A stretch of DNA of 64,000 nt from Myotis daubentonii (Eukaryota > Chordata > Mammalia > Chiroptera > Vespertilionidae): NCBI RefSeq assembly GCF_963259705.1, contig NC_081851.1, positions 13,924,145 to 13,988,144 on the forward strand, in the 5' to 3' direction. The notes under the pieces were generated by a model, which had not been told where the DNA came from, searched no databases, and saw nothing but the letters and a program-made list of their open reading frames with translations. Of the stretch, positions 1 through 10,513 are shown piece by piece. Position 1 is the stretch's first letter. Every line of letters starts with the position of its first letter. The position numbers were made by a program, and so were the translations under genes.

Positions 1-959
1 AGGAATGCCCCGGCAGGACGAGGTTCTAGGTCTTCAAAGTGCCACTGAAGTCCCGTACATGTTCATATAATTGCCACCTTCTCGGCATCTCTCCCCCCAT
101 CCCCGCCCCACCCCCCCGCCGCCTTTCCTTTAGCTGAGGATCAACCAACCTCCTTGTAGTAATAGTGTATATGAAGAGCCCGGCCCTGTGAGTCCCAATG
201 AAAGGTCCTTGTTATAGAGATGAGAACACAGAGGCTTAGGAAATATCAGATGCCTGCTCAAGGGCATGCAGGTCAGAACTGGGTACTGTCCTGCATGACA
301 TTCCTTCTCAGGTACCGGGGACTTCCCTGCTACTGACATGGGTGGAAAGGGTGTGGGAACGTTGTCCCTCCCCAGCGTGGGAACAGTGTACACGGTATAT
401 ATGGCCTGTGAAAGCCTTTGACTTCAAAAGAGAAAGTTATGTTTTATGCTTTTACATTAAAGGGCATTTTAAGACCCTCATTTTGGAGATGGCAGATTCC
501 GCAAGGTGGCAAGTGCCTGGAGACTGCAGATGGGAGAAAGGCGATCATGGGGCAGGAATCTGACCCGAGGACTCGGGGAGGAGCTGATACATGTGGTGGG
601 TGTAAAGTGACAGGTGCCTCAGTGTCCCCATGAGGCAATTGCCAGGGACGGAACACTGTGTTTGAGTTGGACACCTTGACGTCGGCCAGGTGAAAATTTC
701 AGTGAGTGAGATTTCCCGGGCCAGGCTGGGAGCAAGGCAGCAGCCATCATCAGAAACTGCTGGTGACAACGTCCCTGCCACAGCCCTTTGGGTTTGGAAT
801 CTGCCTGCAGCCATTCAAATTTTACACGTGCTCGTCCTTCCCCCAGCAGTGGGCGTCCATCTCCAGCTGGGGACATTATATGTCCTGTGGTCAGAATTGT
901 GTACCCCTAATCCCATGACTTTGCAACCCCTCGAACTTGATTATGTGTCTGCATTTGAG
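1..959. repeat. Segmental duplication, unit 1, proximal block
   Basis: This block is nearly identical, in the same orientation, to about 9591-10513. Both copies start with the same run (gtgccccggcaggacgagg) and share indels and single-base changes typical of a recent segmental duplication. The homology runs to the shared gcatttgag near 959. There the second copy jumps to sequence matching position 4814. No exon is recognised inside the block. Unit 1 probably begins left of the window. Confidence 0.9.
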
Positions 960-1270
960 TTTTAGTCTTCAAGCAAGTCATTCAGGTGACGTGAATTCAG
1001 TGGTGTGGGTCTTCATCGAATCTGACCAGTGTCCTTAGAAGAGGAGGGGAGGACACGTGGCAGTGCAGAGGGGAGTCCATGTGACACACAGAGAGAAGAC
1101 AGCCATCTACAAGCTGAGGAGCGACCCCCTCAGGAGATACCAGCCCCGCTGACAGCACCATCTCTCACTTCTAGCCTCCGGAATTGTGAGGAAATGAATG
1201 TCTGCTGTTAACACCACCCAGTGTGGCCCTATGTTATGGCAGCGCAAGCAAGCAACCTAACACAGTCCGT
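880..1270 (+). repeat. Ancient interspersed repeat, family unassigned
   Basis: The segment has the layout of a common old mammalian repeat: 'cagaattgtgtacccctaa', then 'gaccagtgtccttagaagag', then 'agcctccggaattgtgagg', ending near 'tgttatggcagcgcaagc'. I recognise the pattern from many mammalian loci but cannot name the family reliably. The breakpoint of the deletion in the second duplication unit lies inside it. Confidence 0.5.
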
Positions 1271-1729
1271 TCCGACACACATCAGTGTTCCGGGCAGCAC
1301 TGCTGACATGGCGCTGAACTGCATTAGGCCCATGTCCATCAGCACTGAAAGGCCGCATCGCTGGGCAAACGTCCTCCCCGACTGGACCAGGTCTGCAAGG
1401 ACAGTGGAGCTGAGTGCTCCAGAGGATACGTGGCAAGTGTAGTTTAAGCAACACAAACAGCGAAATGCCCAAGTGCTCATGGTCCACTGTGAAGTCACAG
1501 GACATTTCTCTCTCTGATATTGCTACAAATATGTGAGGAGCGTCTCTCTACCATCCCATGTAGCTGGAGGGGGGCGTGGGGGTCCGCATTTCTTTGTCTT
1601 GGGGCTGTGGGACACTAGGGAGAGTCCTGGGAGGGTGCCCGGGGAGTCCCCAGATTTGAGTGTGGGTTCTGGGCACTGCCAGGTTGTGTTGAGGTTGTGG
1701 GTGTAGAGACCCTCGAGGCCAGCTCTCAC

Positions 1730-1840
1730 CTCAGACAGGCACTGGTCTGTGTCGTCAGCCTGGTGCACCTGCACCCTTACCCCGTAGGTGGTGTAGTCGG
1801 GTCCATGGGCCAGCACCTCAATGATGTCCTCCTTGGAGCT
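1730..1840 (-). CDS. RalGDS/RGL-like exon, copy b (partial gene)
   Basis: A 111-bp exon of 37 codons, phase 0 at both ends, with no stop. The acceptor reads tctttgcag|AGC and the donor GAG|gtgaga. The peptide starts SSKEDIIEVL and contains YTTYGVRVQVHQ. This resembles the RalGDS segment before the REM domain (pattern E-E-L..G..Y....R.VQ.H). It is a paralogue of the exon at 2546-2656, with the same length, splice phases and flanks. In this orientation the REM exons that would follow lie left of the window. The RalGDS assignment rests on a short, divergent match; the exon itself is well supported. Confidence 0.6.
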
Positions 1841-2545
1841 CTGCAAAGACAGAGTGGGTACTGAGCCAGGAGGCATCAGGAACCTTCCACCCAATCTGTG
1901 GTCCTGTGTCATGGCAGACCTAGTCTGTGAGGACACAGTGAGGATGTTCCTGGCAGCCCTGCTGAGCTAGCAACAATTGATTTGTGTCAAGGTGGAGCCA
2001 CAGTGAAAGCCTGAACCACTGAGGAAAACTCTGTCCTTGTTGGGATGATATGGAGTTGGGTCAGGCCACAGCTCCTGAGCTGGCCATGCTGCAATGGTTT
2101 GTCGTCCTCTGTGAGGTGATAGGTTGCAGAGAAAAGTATTCAAGACCTTAATCCCTTCCTATGCGCCTAACCCTACCCCCCCCGCTTCCCCCCTCTTTTT
2201 TTTCTTTTTTAAATACACAGCACTATCAAGTGGGATGATGTGTAAGGCTTGGAGAAGGCCTACAAGGACAGTCGGGCTGGGGCTGTTCCACAGGATACTT
2301 GGGGCAGGGAGCTCATCAGTTGAAAGGAGCATGAGGCAAAGAGAGCAACAGATGCCTTCTCTCTGATCCCAAGAAGCACAGGAAGAAAGACTGCTTTCCT
2401 CCCCTACCAGGGAGCTGGTCGGGAGGACTGAAGGTACAGATCACTTTGGGAGTGGGCCTGTGAGAACTTTGAGGCCCCAGATTTGAGTCTGACTTCTGGT
2501 CCCACCCCAGTCACCTCAGGGTCCTGGGTGTGGGCCAGCTCTCAC

Positions 2546-2656
2546 CTCAGTTTGGCACTGGATGGTTCTCCTGTCCTGACGCACTTGTCCTTCGTACCCG
2601 TTGAGGGCATACGTGAACCTGTCAGCCAGCTCCTCGACGCTGCCCTTGTTGGAGCT
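2546..2656 (-). CDS. RalGDS/RGL-like exon, copy a (partial gene)
   Basis: A 111-bp open exon, phase 0 to phase 0, with acceptor tctttgcag|AGC and donor GAG|gtgaga identical to those of 1730-1840. The peptide starts SSNKGSVEEL and contains DRFTYALNGYEGQVRQD. It has diverged strongly from copy b while exon length and splice sites stayed the same. Because both exons are 37 codons in phase 0, a transcript could include either, both or neither without a frameshift. Phase 0 also matches the first REM exon seen at 9466. This block is absent from the second segmental unit. Confidence 0.6.
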
Positions 2657-3005
2657 CTGCAAAGACAGAGCCCGCTACCGTGCCAGGAGGCATCAGGGGC
2701 CCCGGGCATTACCAGTGGGGAAGATGCCCACCACCCATTCTGCTCCCCAGATCAGGCAGAGAGGGGCATCTGCAAAGACCTCCAGGCAGGGAGTGAAGTT
2801 GATGACCCCTTGAGCACCCCTGCGATTTAACAAGTGGGTAGCAGAGCTTCGACCCCAGCACTCAGCTTCCCTTCCTGTGAGCCATGACCTGGGCAGTGAA
2901 CGTGACACACCCTCCAACACCCTCCAGACTTCTGACACTTACCAACCTGCTCCTGAGCCCAGGATGAGCATCCCTCATTCCCCGCTTCCTTCCCCTCACC
3001 ATCCC

Positions 3006-3007
<2 letters not shown>

Positions 3008-3045
<38 letters not shown>
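3008..3045 (+). repeat. (CA)n microsatellite
   Basis: About 19 uninterrupted CA dinucleotides. ORFs crossing it are low-complexity artefacts. Confidence 0.98.
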
Positions 3046-3047
<2 letters not shown>

Positions 3048-4813
3048 GATGAGGGGTAAGAGGTGTGGGGCTCCCCAGGTGTGACCCCTAATTGACGCCC
3101 AAGTGTGAGCTGAAAGGGCCTGCCCTTGGTTACCTGTGTGTGCCTCGTGCCAGAGGACGAGGGGTATTGGTGGTGGCGCTTGCGCCTGTTTCCCCAGCAA
3201 CAGAAACATCTCTTACCCTGGGCTTTCTTCTGCCCAGAGCGTCGGAAGAACGGGAAGCAACAGAGAGACATCCTGGTGTCCTGACCTTCTCCTCTCAAGT
3301 GAGCTGGAAAGGCAGTTGTCTCTAGAATGTGGGTACCTGGTTACCACGGTTCCCATTTCTGTTGGGGATCTGTTCCCAGTGAAGTGAGGTCACCCCTTCA
3401 AGGTTCCATGACCTGTGCCCCTTCCTCCAATCAGGGCCACCCAAAGGCCCCTCTGGGCTGCTGACCTCTCACTTTCCTGGCCCATGTTATCTCCATACCT
3501 GTCTACAAGCATCCAACACAGCCCTCCCCCCACGCTCCCTGGGAAGAAGGAGGCCCCCGGTTTTGGGGGAGAAAGACGAGTTCACACCTCCTTTTTCTTA
3601 GGTGTTCTGTGCCCTGGGGGAAGCCTCTGTGCCTCTCTGGGCCTCCCCAGGCTCCCAAGCTGCCCAGTGAGGATGATGCTAGGCACCATTTCCCTAGGAA
3701 GTCATCAGGTGCAGATGGGACAAGGCCCCTAACAGCTGTGGGCTGGTGTCCCATGAATCTGGTACACAAACCTAGAGGTGGAAGATGACAAGAACGAGTG
3801 GCACACAGCATGCAACACTAGACAAAAGAGCCCTGGGCCCAGCCTGTGATCTCAGGGAAGTCACTGCACATGTGCGCCTCATTTTCAAGTCTGTACCTTT
3901 AAGGGTTTGCAATGACAGGAAATTCAGATAGGGTCACCCACTGGCCTAAAACCTCACCGTGGTCTCTTGTTATAAACTTAGCCTCAGACAAGTGCCTCAT
4001 GTGGGTCCAAGCCTTAGGGGCCTTCACAGTGGCTTCGAGTGAGTCCAGCCTCCTGGTGGGAACATCCGTGTGTGTCTGCTGAGTGCTCAGGAACTGGCTT
4101 CTGAACAACATAGAGGACAGCCCAGCTGATGGGGTGTCAGGTCCTGTCACTTGTCTTGTACTCTCCTTCTTGAGGTCCCTTCCTTCCTCTCAGCCTCTCT
4201 CTGGCTTTCTGTGTGTGTGTGCGCGTCTCTGTCTGTGCCACTGACCTGTTATTCTGTCTGGAAGCTGAGTCCACACCCTTTTCCTTACCGCTTTAGCAAA
4301 TCTTGGTTTTGGTATGTTCTTCACTTTGTTCTGAGAGTGTCTTGGTCTGAGAAAAGATAGGGCATATTGTGCTACTTTATTGTAACTTCTAGACATAAGC
4401 TGTCAAGTCCCATGAGTGGGATAGATTTCCACCTTGGCATTCCTGATACGACGATTCTAGTGTGAAGCCATCAAGGTGAGCAGCAAGAGTACTAAGCCAC
4501 ATTGACTTCAGGGCATCCTGATCCCATGCGTTCTCTGTGACCTGTCAACCTCTAGTATCACCAGGTCCCTAAGCATTCTCTACGGGCAGCCCGAAGGATC
4601 TTTTGAAAATGTCAATATGATCATGTCTCTTCTGAAAACTGACAGTGGTCTCCTATGGCCTTTAGAAATGAGTCCCAAATCCTTAGCGTGTCCGTCCAGG
4701 CCCTCCATGGCCCGACCTTAGCTTCTTTTGCAGTCTTGTCTCTCCCTCACCCCTTTTCTGTGGTCACACTTTGAGATCCTCATTGGCATCACACTCTGCC
4801 AGCCCAGCTTAGA
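3046..4813. other. Unit-1-specific segment without recognised genes
   Basis: This sequence is missing from the second duplication unit. I see no exon with credible splice sites and no clear mobile element. A short imperfect TG stretch occurs near 4211-4225. ORFs here are short and unrelated to known proteins. Confidence 0.5.
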
Positions 4814-6540
4814 GCTGTGCCATGCCCTGTATCCCGACGTCTCCCTCTGGAGTCCGTGGAAGGCTGGTGTTCTTTCCAGCATCTCCCATCTTTCCCCTGT
4901 CCTGCTCTCTGCTCCCATCGTTTTTTCTTTGTGTTTTCGTGTTTGTTGTTGTTGTTTTTTTGCAATACCATGAAATGCTACAACCTTGTCCACCCTCAGG
5001 AGTTTTAAGGATCTCATTTAGTGTGGCAGCTGAGAATTATAAGTAGCAGAATAGTGATGAAGTTAAGAGTAGGGACTTGTCTTTCTCACAAAAGAACAAG
5101 TCCACAGGTAGGTGGATCCAATATTGAATTCAGCTGCTCAGTGATGTCAGGATAAGCTCTGAGCATCAACGAGGGGAAAAAAATCCTCTCCTCGCTATTG
5201 TGCTTTATATCAGGGAGGAACTTAGTGTCTCAGAAATCAACTATGAGACTCTTGTGTGAACCCTTGGGCAGAACGGGCCGAATTGCAAGGGACATGGGGC
5301 AGTTGAGTGTCAAACTGCTCCTGAAGGAGGTGCCTCAGCCCAGGAGGAGGTGGTGAGGGTAAGGGCAGTGGGCACATGTGGGATGGTGAGCTTCCTGTTT
5401 CTACTGTGATCACTAAGTACCCCGTACATTTCTTCTGTGTGGACTTGTGGAGGAAAGGTGTCCCGAGATTCAGGGATGACTGTTTCACAACGGTTGCCTA
5501 GTGTTTTGAAGTACCCTGTCTCATAGGGTCCATATTATCCACATAGAGCTGGTTAAACAGATATGTTTTTATTGATCTCAGAGAGAGGAAGGGAAATGGA
5601 ACAGAGAGAGCAGGGGATGAGGGTGGGGGCGGTAAGGAGGCTGGGGAAGTGGAGAGAGAAACATCAATGATGAGAGAGCATCATCGGTCCCATAGCCCCT
5701 AGCGCACAACCCCGGTACGGGCCCTGACTGGGAATGAAACGGGGATCTCTTGGTTCTGGGGTCCACGCTCAAGCACTGAGCCACGCCAGCCGGGCAGCCG
5801 CATATCAATTTAAAATGAAATTTTTTTAATTCTAATTTAGTAAAACTTAAAATTCACTGAGACATTTAGGTTTCTCTTGTTGGATACCTGAGGAGTGTTG
5901 GCTTGGTGTATTGACCAGCTAGCTGGTTTGCCTTGAAAGCAAATATGAACTGAAAGAAAGGAAATGTGTCTCCCCTCAGAGCAAGAGTGCTGCTCACATG
6001 AGAACGATGAGCTTTGGATGATTGGGCCACAGCACTGAACGGATCCCTCTTGCACAGCGTGCCTCCTTTTGAAATACTCACCAGTGGCATTCCTTTGTCC
6101 TTTCTGCTTAGAATTTTCTGACATGGTGGTTTGCGTTTCAATTATAGATTGTTCCAGTGGTGGTGTCAGTGAACTATGGCCCCTCCGGTAGAACCAGGGC
6201 TGCGTACCTTGTTTCCGTACCATCCTGTTCCAGTGGAACCATTGCCTCTCCCTAAGCTGAGTTTGACTGGTGAGTTAAATTCTGGGCTCATGGAGGAAGG
6301 GAAATGATTCAGGAAGTGTTTAGTGGGGGGAGTTGTTTTGAGTTACTCCTGTTGCAAACAAAGCAATGCTCTTGCTATCCCTAGTGATTTTAAGTATGGT
6401 TGAGAGCTAGTCTACTGGTTGTTTCTGGCCAAATAGCAAATCCAGCTAAACGGCGAGGGAAGTAGAATGCCCCCCATTAAGTAATTTTTCCTTTCATGAG
6501 ACCATTTCAAGAGACAAATTGGCACTTGGGAAAGTTTAGA
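4814..6540. repeat. Segmental duplication, unit 1, distal block
   Basis: Direct homology to about 10515-12165, starting at the shared ctgtgccatgcc and including the same antisense Ves SINE (here about 5555-5800). The SINE was therefore present before the duplication. The copies differ by many substitutions and small indels. No exon is recognised. Confidence 0.88.
5555..5800 (-). mobile_element. Ves-type SINE (antisense)
   Basis: Begins with a tatgtttttattgatctcagagag tail and ends with the tRNA-like head in reverse: gggaatgaaacggggatctc followed by aagcactgagccacgcc. This is the usual vespertilionid tRNA-derived SINE layout. The same insertion is present, more decayed, at 11262-11455. Confidence 0.85.
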
Positions 6541-6546
6541 AAGATA

Positions 6547-6775
6547 TGATTGAGTCTGGCCAGTGTTTCACGGTGGTCGAGCGTCCGCCTGTGAAGCAGG
6601 CAGGAGTGCACAGTTGGTTTGATTCCGGGTCAGGGCACAGGCCCGGGATGCAGACTGGATCACCAATAGGGGTCATGAAGGAGGAAACCGATCAATGCTT
6701 CTCTCTCATGGTTTACGTTTCTGTCTCGCCCTTTCTCCCTCCCTGAAATCAATCAAAGTGTATTTTTTAAAATAT
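6547..6775 (+). mobile_element. Ves-type SINE (sense)
   Basis: tRNA-like head with a degenerate A box (agtgtttcacggtggtcgag) and B box (ggtttgattccgggtca), a pyrimidine-rich body and a terminal aatcaatcaaagtgtattttt. It is followed directly by a second copy. Confidence 0.85.
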
Positions 6776-6779
6776 ATAC

Positions 6780-6985
6780 TGAGTCTAGCCACGGCTGATG
6801 GGGCTCCTTGGATGGGCATCTCCGCTTGCACTGAAAGGTTCCCGGATCAGTTCCCAGGGAGGGTATGTGGCAGGGTTTTGCGGTCAATTCCATGGCGGGG
6901 GTGGGCAGGAGGCGGCTGGTGCACCTCTCATCTATGTTCTCTGCCTCTCCCTTCCTCTCTCCACTGTCTATCTATATATTGGAGG
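6780..6985 (+). mobile_element. Ves-type SINE (sense), second of a tandem pair
   Basis: A diverged copy immediately downstream of the previous SINE. It starts gagtctagccacggctgatgg, carries a B-box-like ggatcagttccc and a CT-rich body, and lacks a clear A-rich tail. Confidence 0.65.
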
Positions 6986-6999
6986 TATGATCCTTGTGT

Positions 7000-7430
7000 C
7001 AACCAGAACCTATACATAAAGCAAAATGAGAAGAAACTGTCACTTCTAGTAGTTTCACTTCTGACAGTTCACTAGTGTGAACATTTTGGTGTATATATTT
7101 CCAGATTTTATTTCCCGATTTTATCAGTGTATACGTAGTTATCAGAAGAAATTAAATGTTTCAAAACTTATTTTAAAACTGTACTATACAGTGAGCACCT
7201 TCCATGTCAGCATATATGTGTACTTGTGTGTGTGTGTATGTGTGTGTGTGTGTGTAATTATGTATATGTACATGAGAAGACATGGTCTACACGTGTTTTT
7301 AATAAACATCCTTATTTAATCAAAAGGAGTATTTAACTTAATGGGACATAGTCTACATAAATAGGTAGATACTTTTAGAAATTATCCTTATTTACTATTA
7401 TAAATGTACAGTTGGGATGTATTCCTCTGA
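7000..7430. other. AT-rich intergenic DNA with (TG)n
   Basis: AT-rich sequence with an imperfect TG microsatellite at about 7225-7255. No gene recognised. Confidence 0.6.
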
Positions 7431-7434
7431 ATTA

Positions 7435-7631
7435 TTTAAGATAATCGCCTAGAACTGTTCTGACAGCACGAGAGAAGGCTTCCAGCGCAGCCAGTAGCTG
7501 GCTCCATAATGGCTTCAGGTACTGCCTCGGGCCAGGCCTGGCCAGGGCAGGGCCTCTCGTTGGACCAGGCTCTGGCCCCTGAGCAGACCCTTCCTCTGCC
7601 TCAGGAGAGCTCTGGAGCTCTGGGCGTGGAC
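7435..7631 (-). CDS. RalGDS/RGL-like exon 4: linker after REM
   Basis: The acceptor gctccag|GT joins the previous exon in phase (G|GT). The reading frame is then open through a Pro/Glu/Gly-rich stretch (GPRPELQSSPEAEEGSAQ) and a more hydrophobic tail (LWSQLLAALEAF), ending at a TAA near 7435. RalGDS and RGL4 have a similar acidic, proline-rich linker between REM and the catalytic domain. No catalytic exon was found further along. Either this exon ends earlier at an unrecognised donor, or it is terminal and the protein is REM-only. Confidence 0.5.
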
Positions 7632-9466
7632 CTGGAGCAGGAGAAAGAGACAGATTGACTCACACTCCTGGCTTTCCTGTGACTTAGTGCAGACAGGAAA
7701 GATGCCACCGCCTTTAAGGGAACTCCAGCCCATGAGCCTGCCCTCCCCCGATGATCTGCCCAGATGATCATTCCACCTCACCTTGTTGAGTTGCCTCGGT
7801 GGGCTCAAGGTACTGCAGCGCCAACCATAGATTTTGGGCGTGGCCCACCAGGTGTGAGGCGGGGGAGTTGACGGGCACCAAGGCCTGCTCTACCTCGAAG
7901 CAGGCGAAAGGAAGGGGCTGCCCCAAACCCTGGACGTGGTCCAGCCAGGTCCCCACCATCGCAGCAAAGGCCCTGGGGAGAGGCAGGTGGGCAGCAGAGT
8001 CTGAGTCCTGGTGTTTCCTTCCACTCTGCCCTCCCATGGCACACTTGTTTAGATCTGAGCCTCTGTGCAGGCCCCCCTTGCCCACCCAGGGGACAGCCCC
8101 ATGCCACCCCCGGCCCCTGTGTGGCTGTCCTGGTTGTAGCAGTTGTGGGATCCAGCAGGTTCAACACGGAGTCTGTGTCAGACTCTTCTTCCCACTGGCA
8201 GCTCTCCTGAAGGTCCAGTGCACTGCCCACCCCCACCCTCCAGGCCCTGGGCATCTGGGCTGAGGACTGAGACAGACTTGTGAGCAGCCTGCTCACCACA
8301 GTTCTGTTCTGAGCCTGGCCACCGTGGTCAGGGGAGATGGATATGGAGGGGGCAGGCAGAGCGGGGTGGGTCTGTGGGGGGTGGGAGGGGACTGTGAGGG
8401 ACAACTCAGCACAGCGTCCCCTCTGGGTCTACAAGGCCCGGGACCCCACCCACTGTCATCTTTGACTCCTATCCTCCTGGAATAGAAGACTCCAGAGCCC
8501 AGGCCTTTCTTGGGAATCAGATGATGTATAAGATTAGGGTTCTGCCAGGCACTCTCCACCCTCCACCCACCACAGTCCCCACAATGCTGACTCTGGGGGC
8601 CCTCCCTCTGGACCCGGAGACCACTCACTTTATGACTTGGTCCTGCGGTGTGTCAGCCCGGGCATTGTAAGCAGGTGTGCCTCCAGATGGAAAAATCACT
8701 CTGATCGCATCAGCCCTGATGGATGGTGGACACGACCTGCAAATGATGGACAGCGTGACTGCTGGACCCATTGCCCAGAACTGAGGCCCACGGATTGTGT
8801 CTGCTTCATTCCTTGAGTCAGGCTAAGTGTCTCCAAAAGTGTGTGCACATTGTCGAGTAAAGAAACTCCCACCAGAAGCATGCCATACATCTGAGTGGGC
8901 CTGTGTCCCTGCTCTCCCCAGAAATCCCCAGTGTGGTCCACCAAGGACCAGGACCGGCTAGGTGAAACCTCACACTGCTTAACAGGTTGCTTTGCGTGTG
9001 CTTTTCCAACCTCCGATGCCACAGGCCGCTGATGGGTGTGTCAGAGTTCTTTCCATGGGACAGAGTGAAAGAATTGCCACCAACAACCGCCGCACATCCA
9101 GCTACCCTGTCTGCAGAGCCAGGGAGCAGGTGAGACCTGCCATGGCTTGTCCCCACAGCAGTGCTATGAGGTTCCCCCCCCCCCCAGCAGCCCACTTTTC
9201 AGAGGAGCATCCTGAGACTTGGGAAGATGTGGTGACATTTTCATGCCTCACAGCTAGCAGTGGGCAGAGTCACGAGTGTGTGCTCACCTAGTTAGAAGCT
9301 CGTCCAGGAACCGTTGGGCTCTGGAGCAGGCCAGTGTGGAGACGTGGGGGACGATTCCCCCCGGGAAAGCTGGTACCATGGCCATGGCCACCTTCTCCGA
9401 GGTGCCTTCCTGGAGGGCCTGCATCCTGCAGGACTCATGCAGGTTACCAGTTCGCTCAGCTGCACA
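7435..9466 (-). CDS. RalGDS/RGL-like REM-only gene fragment (four exons)
   Basis: Exons 9466-9288, 8736-8629, 7972-7782 and 7631-7435 all have canonical splice sites. All phases match and no stop occurs until the end. In the family this region is the REM (RasGEF-N) domain of Ral guanine-nucleotide exchange factors, which act on Ral GTPases downstream of Ras. The catalytic CDC25 domain and the Ras-association domain are not seen in the window. The intact frame suggests recent or ongoing constraint, but the 5' exons appear lost from this copy. It could be a truncated paralogue that makes a REM-only protein, or a young pseudogene. Confidence 0.6.
7782..7972 (-). CDS. RalGDS/RGL-like exon 3: C-terminal half of REM
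   Basis: A 191-bp exon with acceptor ccccag|GGCC and donor CAAG|gtgagg, no stop, joining the flanking exons in phase. The peptide contains AAMVGTWLDHV and ends LQYLEPTEATQQ. It matches the RalGDS stretch around 'LGTWLDQY' and the following leucine-rich helix ending 'L.HSEPIEAE'. The REM domain normally packs against and stabilises the RasGEF catalytic core. Confidence 0.72.
8629..8736 (-). CDS. RalGDS/RGL-like exon 2: REM linker
   Basis: A 108-bp exon with acceptor atttgcag|GTCG and donor AA|gtgagt, no stop, in phase with both neighbours. The peptide ends TPQDQVIK, which aligns with RalGDS 'PQDQLKN' just before the GTWLD motif of the next exon. The rest is divergent from RalGDS. Confidence 0.65.
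9288..9466 (-). CDS. RalGDS/RGL-like exon 1 of this copy: N-terminal half of REM
   Basis: A 179-bp exon with acceptor cacccag|TGT and donor ACTAG|gtgagc. It is open in phase 0 and ends with two bases that join the next exon as Arg. The peptide contains GTSEKVAMAMVPAF and AQRFLDELLTR, matching the RalGDS pattern GTLEKLVEHLVPAF...VLDLLFKR. Usually hydrophobic positions are kept, whereas the central CTYRAF is altered to ACSRAQ. Its expected upstream exon would lie in 9.6-12.2 kb, where that part of the segmental unit is deleted. Confidence 0.72.
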
Positions 9467-9590
9467 CTGGGTGGGAGAAGGAAGGATATCCATGTCAGCG
9501 GCATGACCGTGAATCCCACAGGGATGGAGGTTTGGAGCTCAGTCCGGAGGTCCCAGCCCCACTGGGACGTGTGCAAGAGGAGGGAGAGGA

Positions 9591-10513
9591 GTGCCCCGGC
9601 AGGACGAGGTTCTAGGTCTTCAAAGTGCCACTGAAGTCCCGTACATGTTCATACAATTGCCACCGTCTTGGCATCTTCCCCCTCCCCCTTCCCTTTAGCG
9701 GAGGATCAACCAACCTCCTTTTAGTAATAGTGTATATGAAGAGCCCAGGCCCTGTCATTCCTCACGAAACGTCCTCGTTATAGAGATGAGAACACAGAGG
9801 CTTAGGAAATATCAAATGTCTGCTCAAGGGCATGTAGGTCCAAACTGGGTACTGTCCTGCATGACATTCCTTCTCAGGTACCGGGGACTTTCCTGCTACT
9901 GACATGGGTGGAAAGGGTGTGGGAACCTTGTCCCCCCCAGCGTGGGAACAGTGTACACGGTAGATATGGCCTGTGAAATCCTTTGACTTCAAAAGAGAAA
10001 GTTATGTTTTATCCTTTTACATTAATGGGCATTTTAAGACCCTCATTATGGAGATGACTGAGTCTGCAAAATGGCAAATGCCTGGAGACTGCAGATGGGA
10101 GAAAGGCGATCACAGGGCAGGAATCTGACCAGAGGACTCAGGGAGGAGCTAATCCATGTGGTGGATGAAGTGTGACAGGTGCCTCAGTGTCCCCATGAGG
10201 CAATTGCCTGGGATGGAACACTGTGTTTGAGTTGGACATCTTGACGTCGGCCCGGTGAAAATTTCAGTGAGTGAGATTTCCCGGGCCAGGCTGGGAGCAA
10301 GGCAGCAGCCATCATCAGAAACTGCTGTTGGCAACGTCCCTGCCACAGCCCTTTGGGTTTGGAATCTGCCTGCAGCCGTTCAAATTTTACACGTGCTTGT
10401 CCTTCCCCCAGCAGTGGGCGTCCATCTCCAGCTGGGGACATTATATGTCCTGTGGTCTGAATTGTGTACCCCTAATCCCATGACTTTGCAACCCCTAGAA
10501 CTTTATCTGCATT
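9591..10513. repeat. Segmental duplication, unit 2, proximal block
   Basis: Second, directly oriented copy of 1-959. Position 9591 corresponds to window position 1, so the duplication period is about 9590 bp. The block ends at gcatttgag and then joins sequence homologous to 4814, which marks the internal deletion. Confidence 0.9.

Noticed and set aside
2827..3298. ORFs rich in CV/TH repeats
   Set aside because: Artefacts of the (CA)n microsatellite at 3008-3045.
8100..8270. Acidic segment (EEESDTDSV) as a further RalGDS-like exon
   Set aside because: It has no convincing splice sites, and including it would break the perfect phase between 8629 and 7972.
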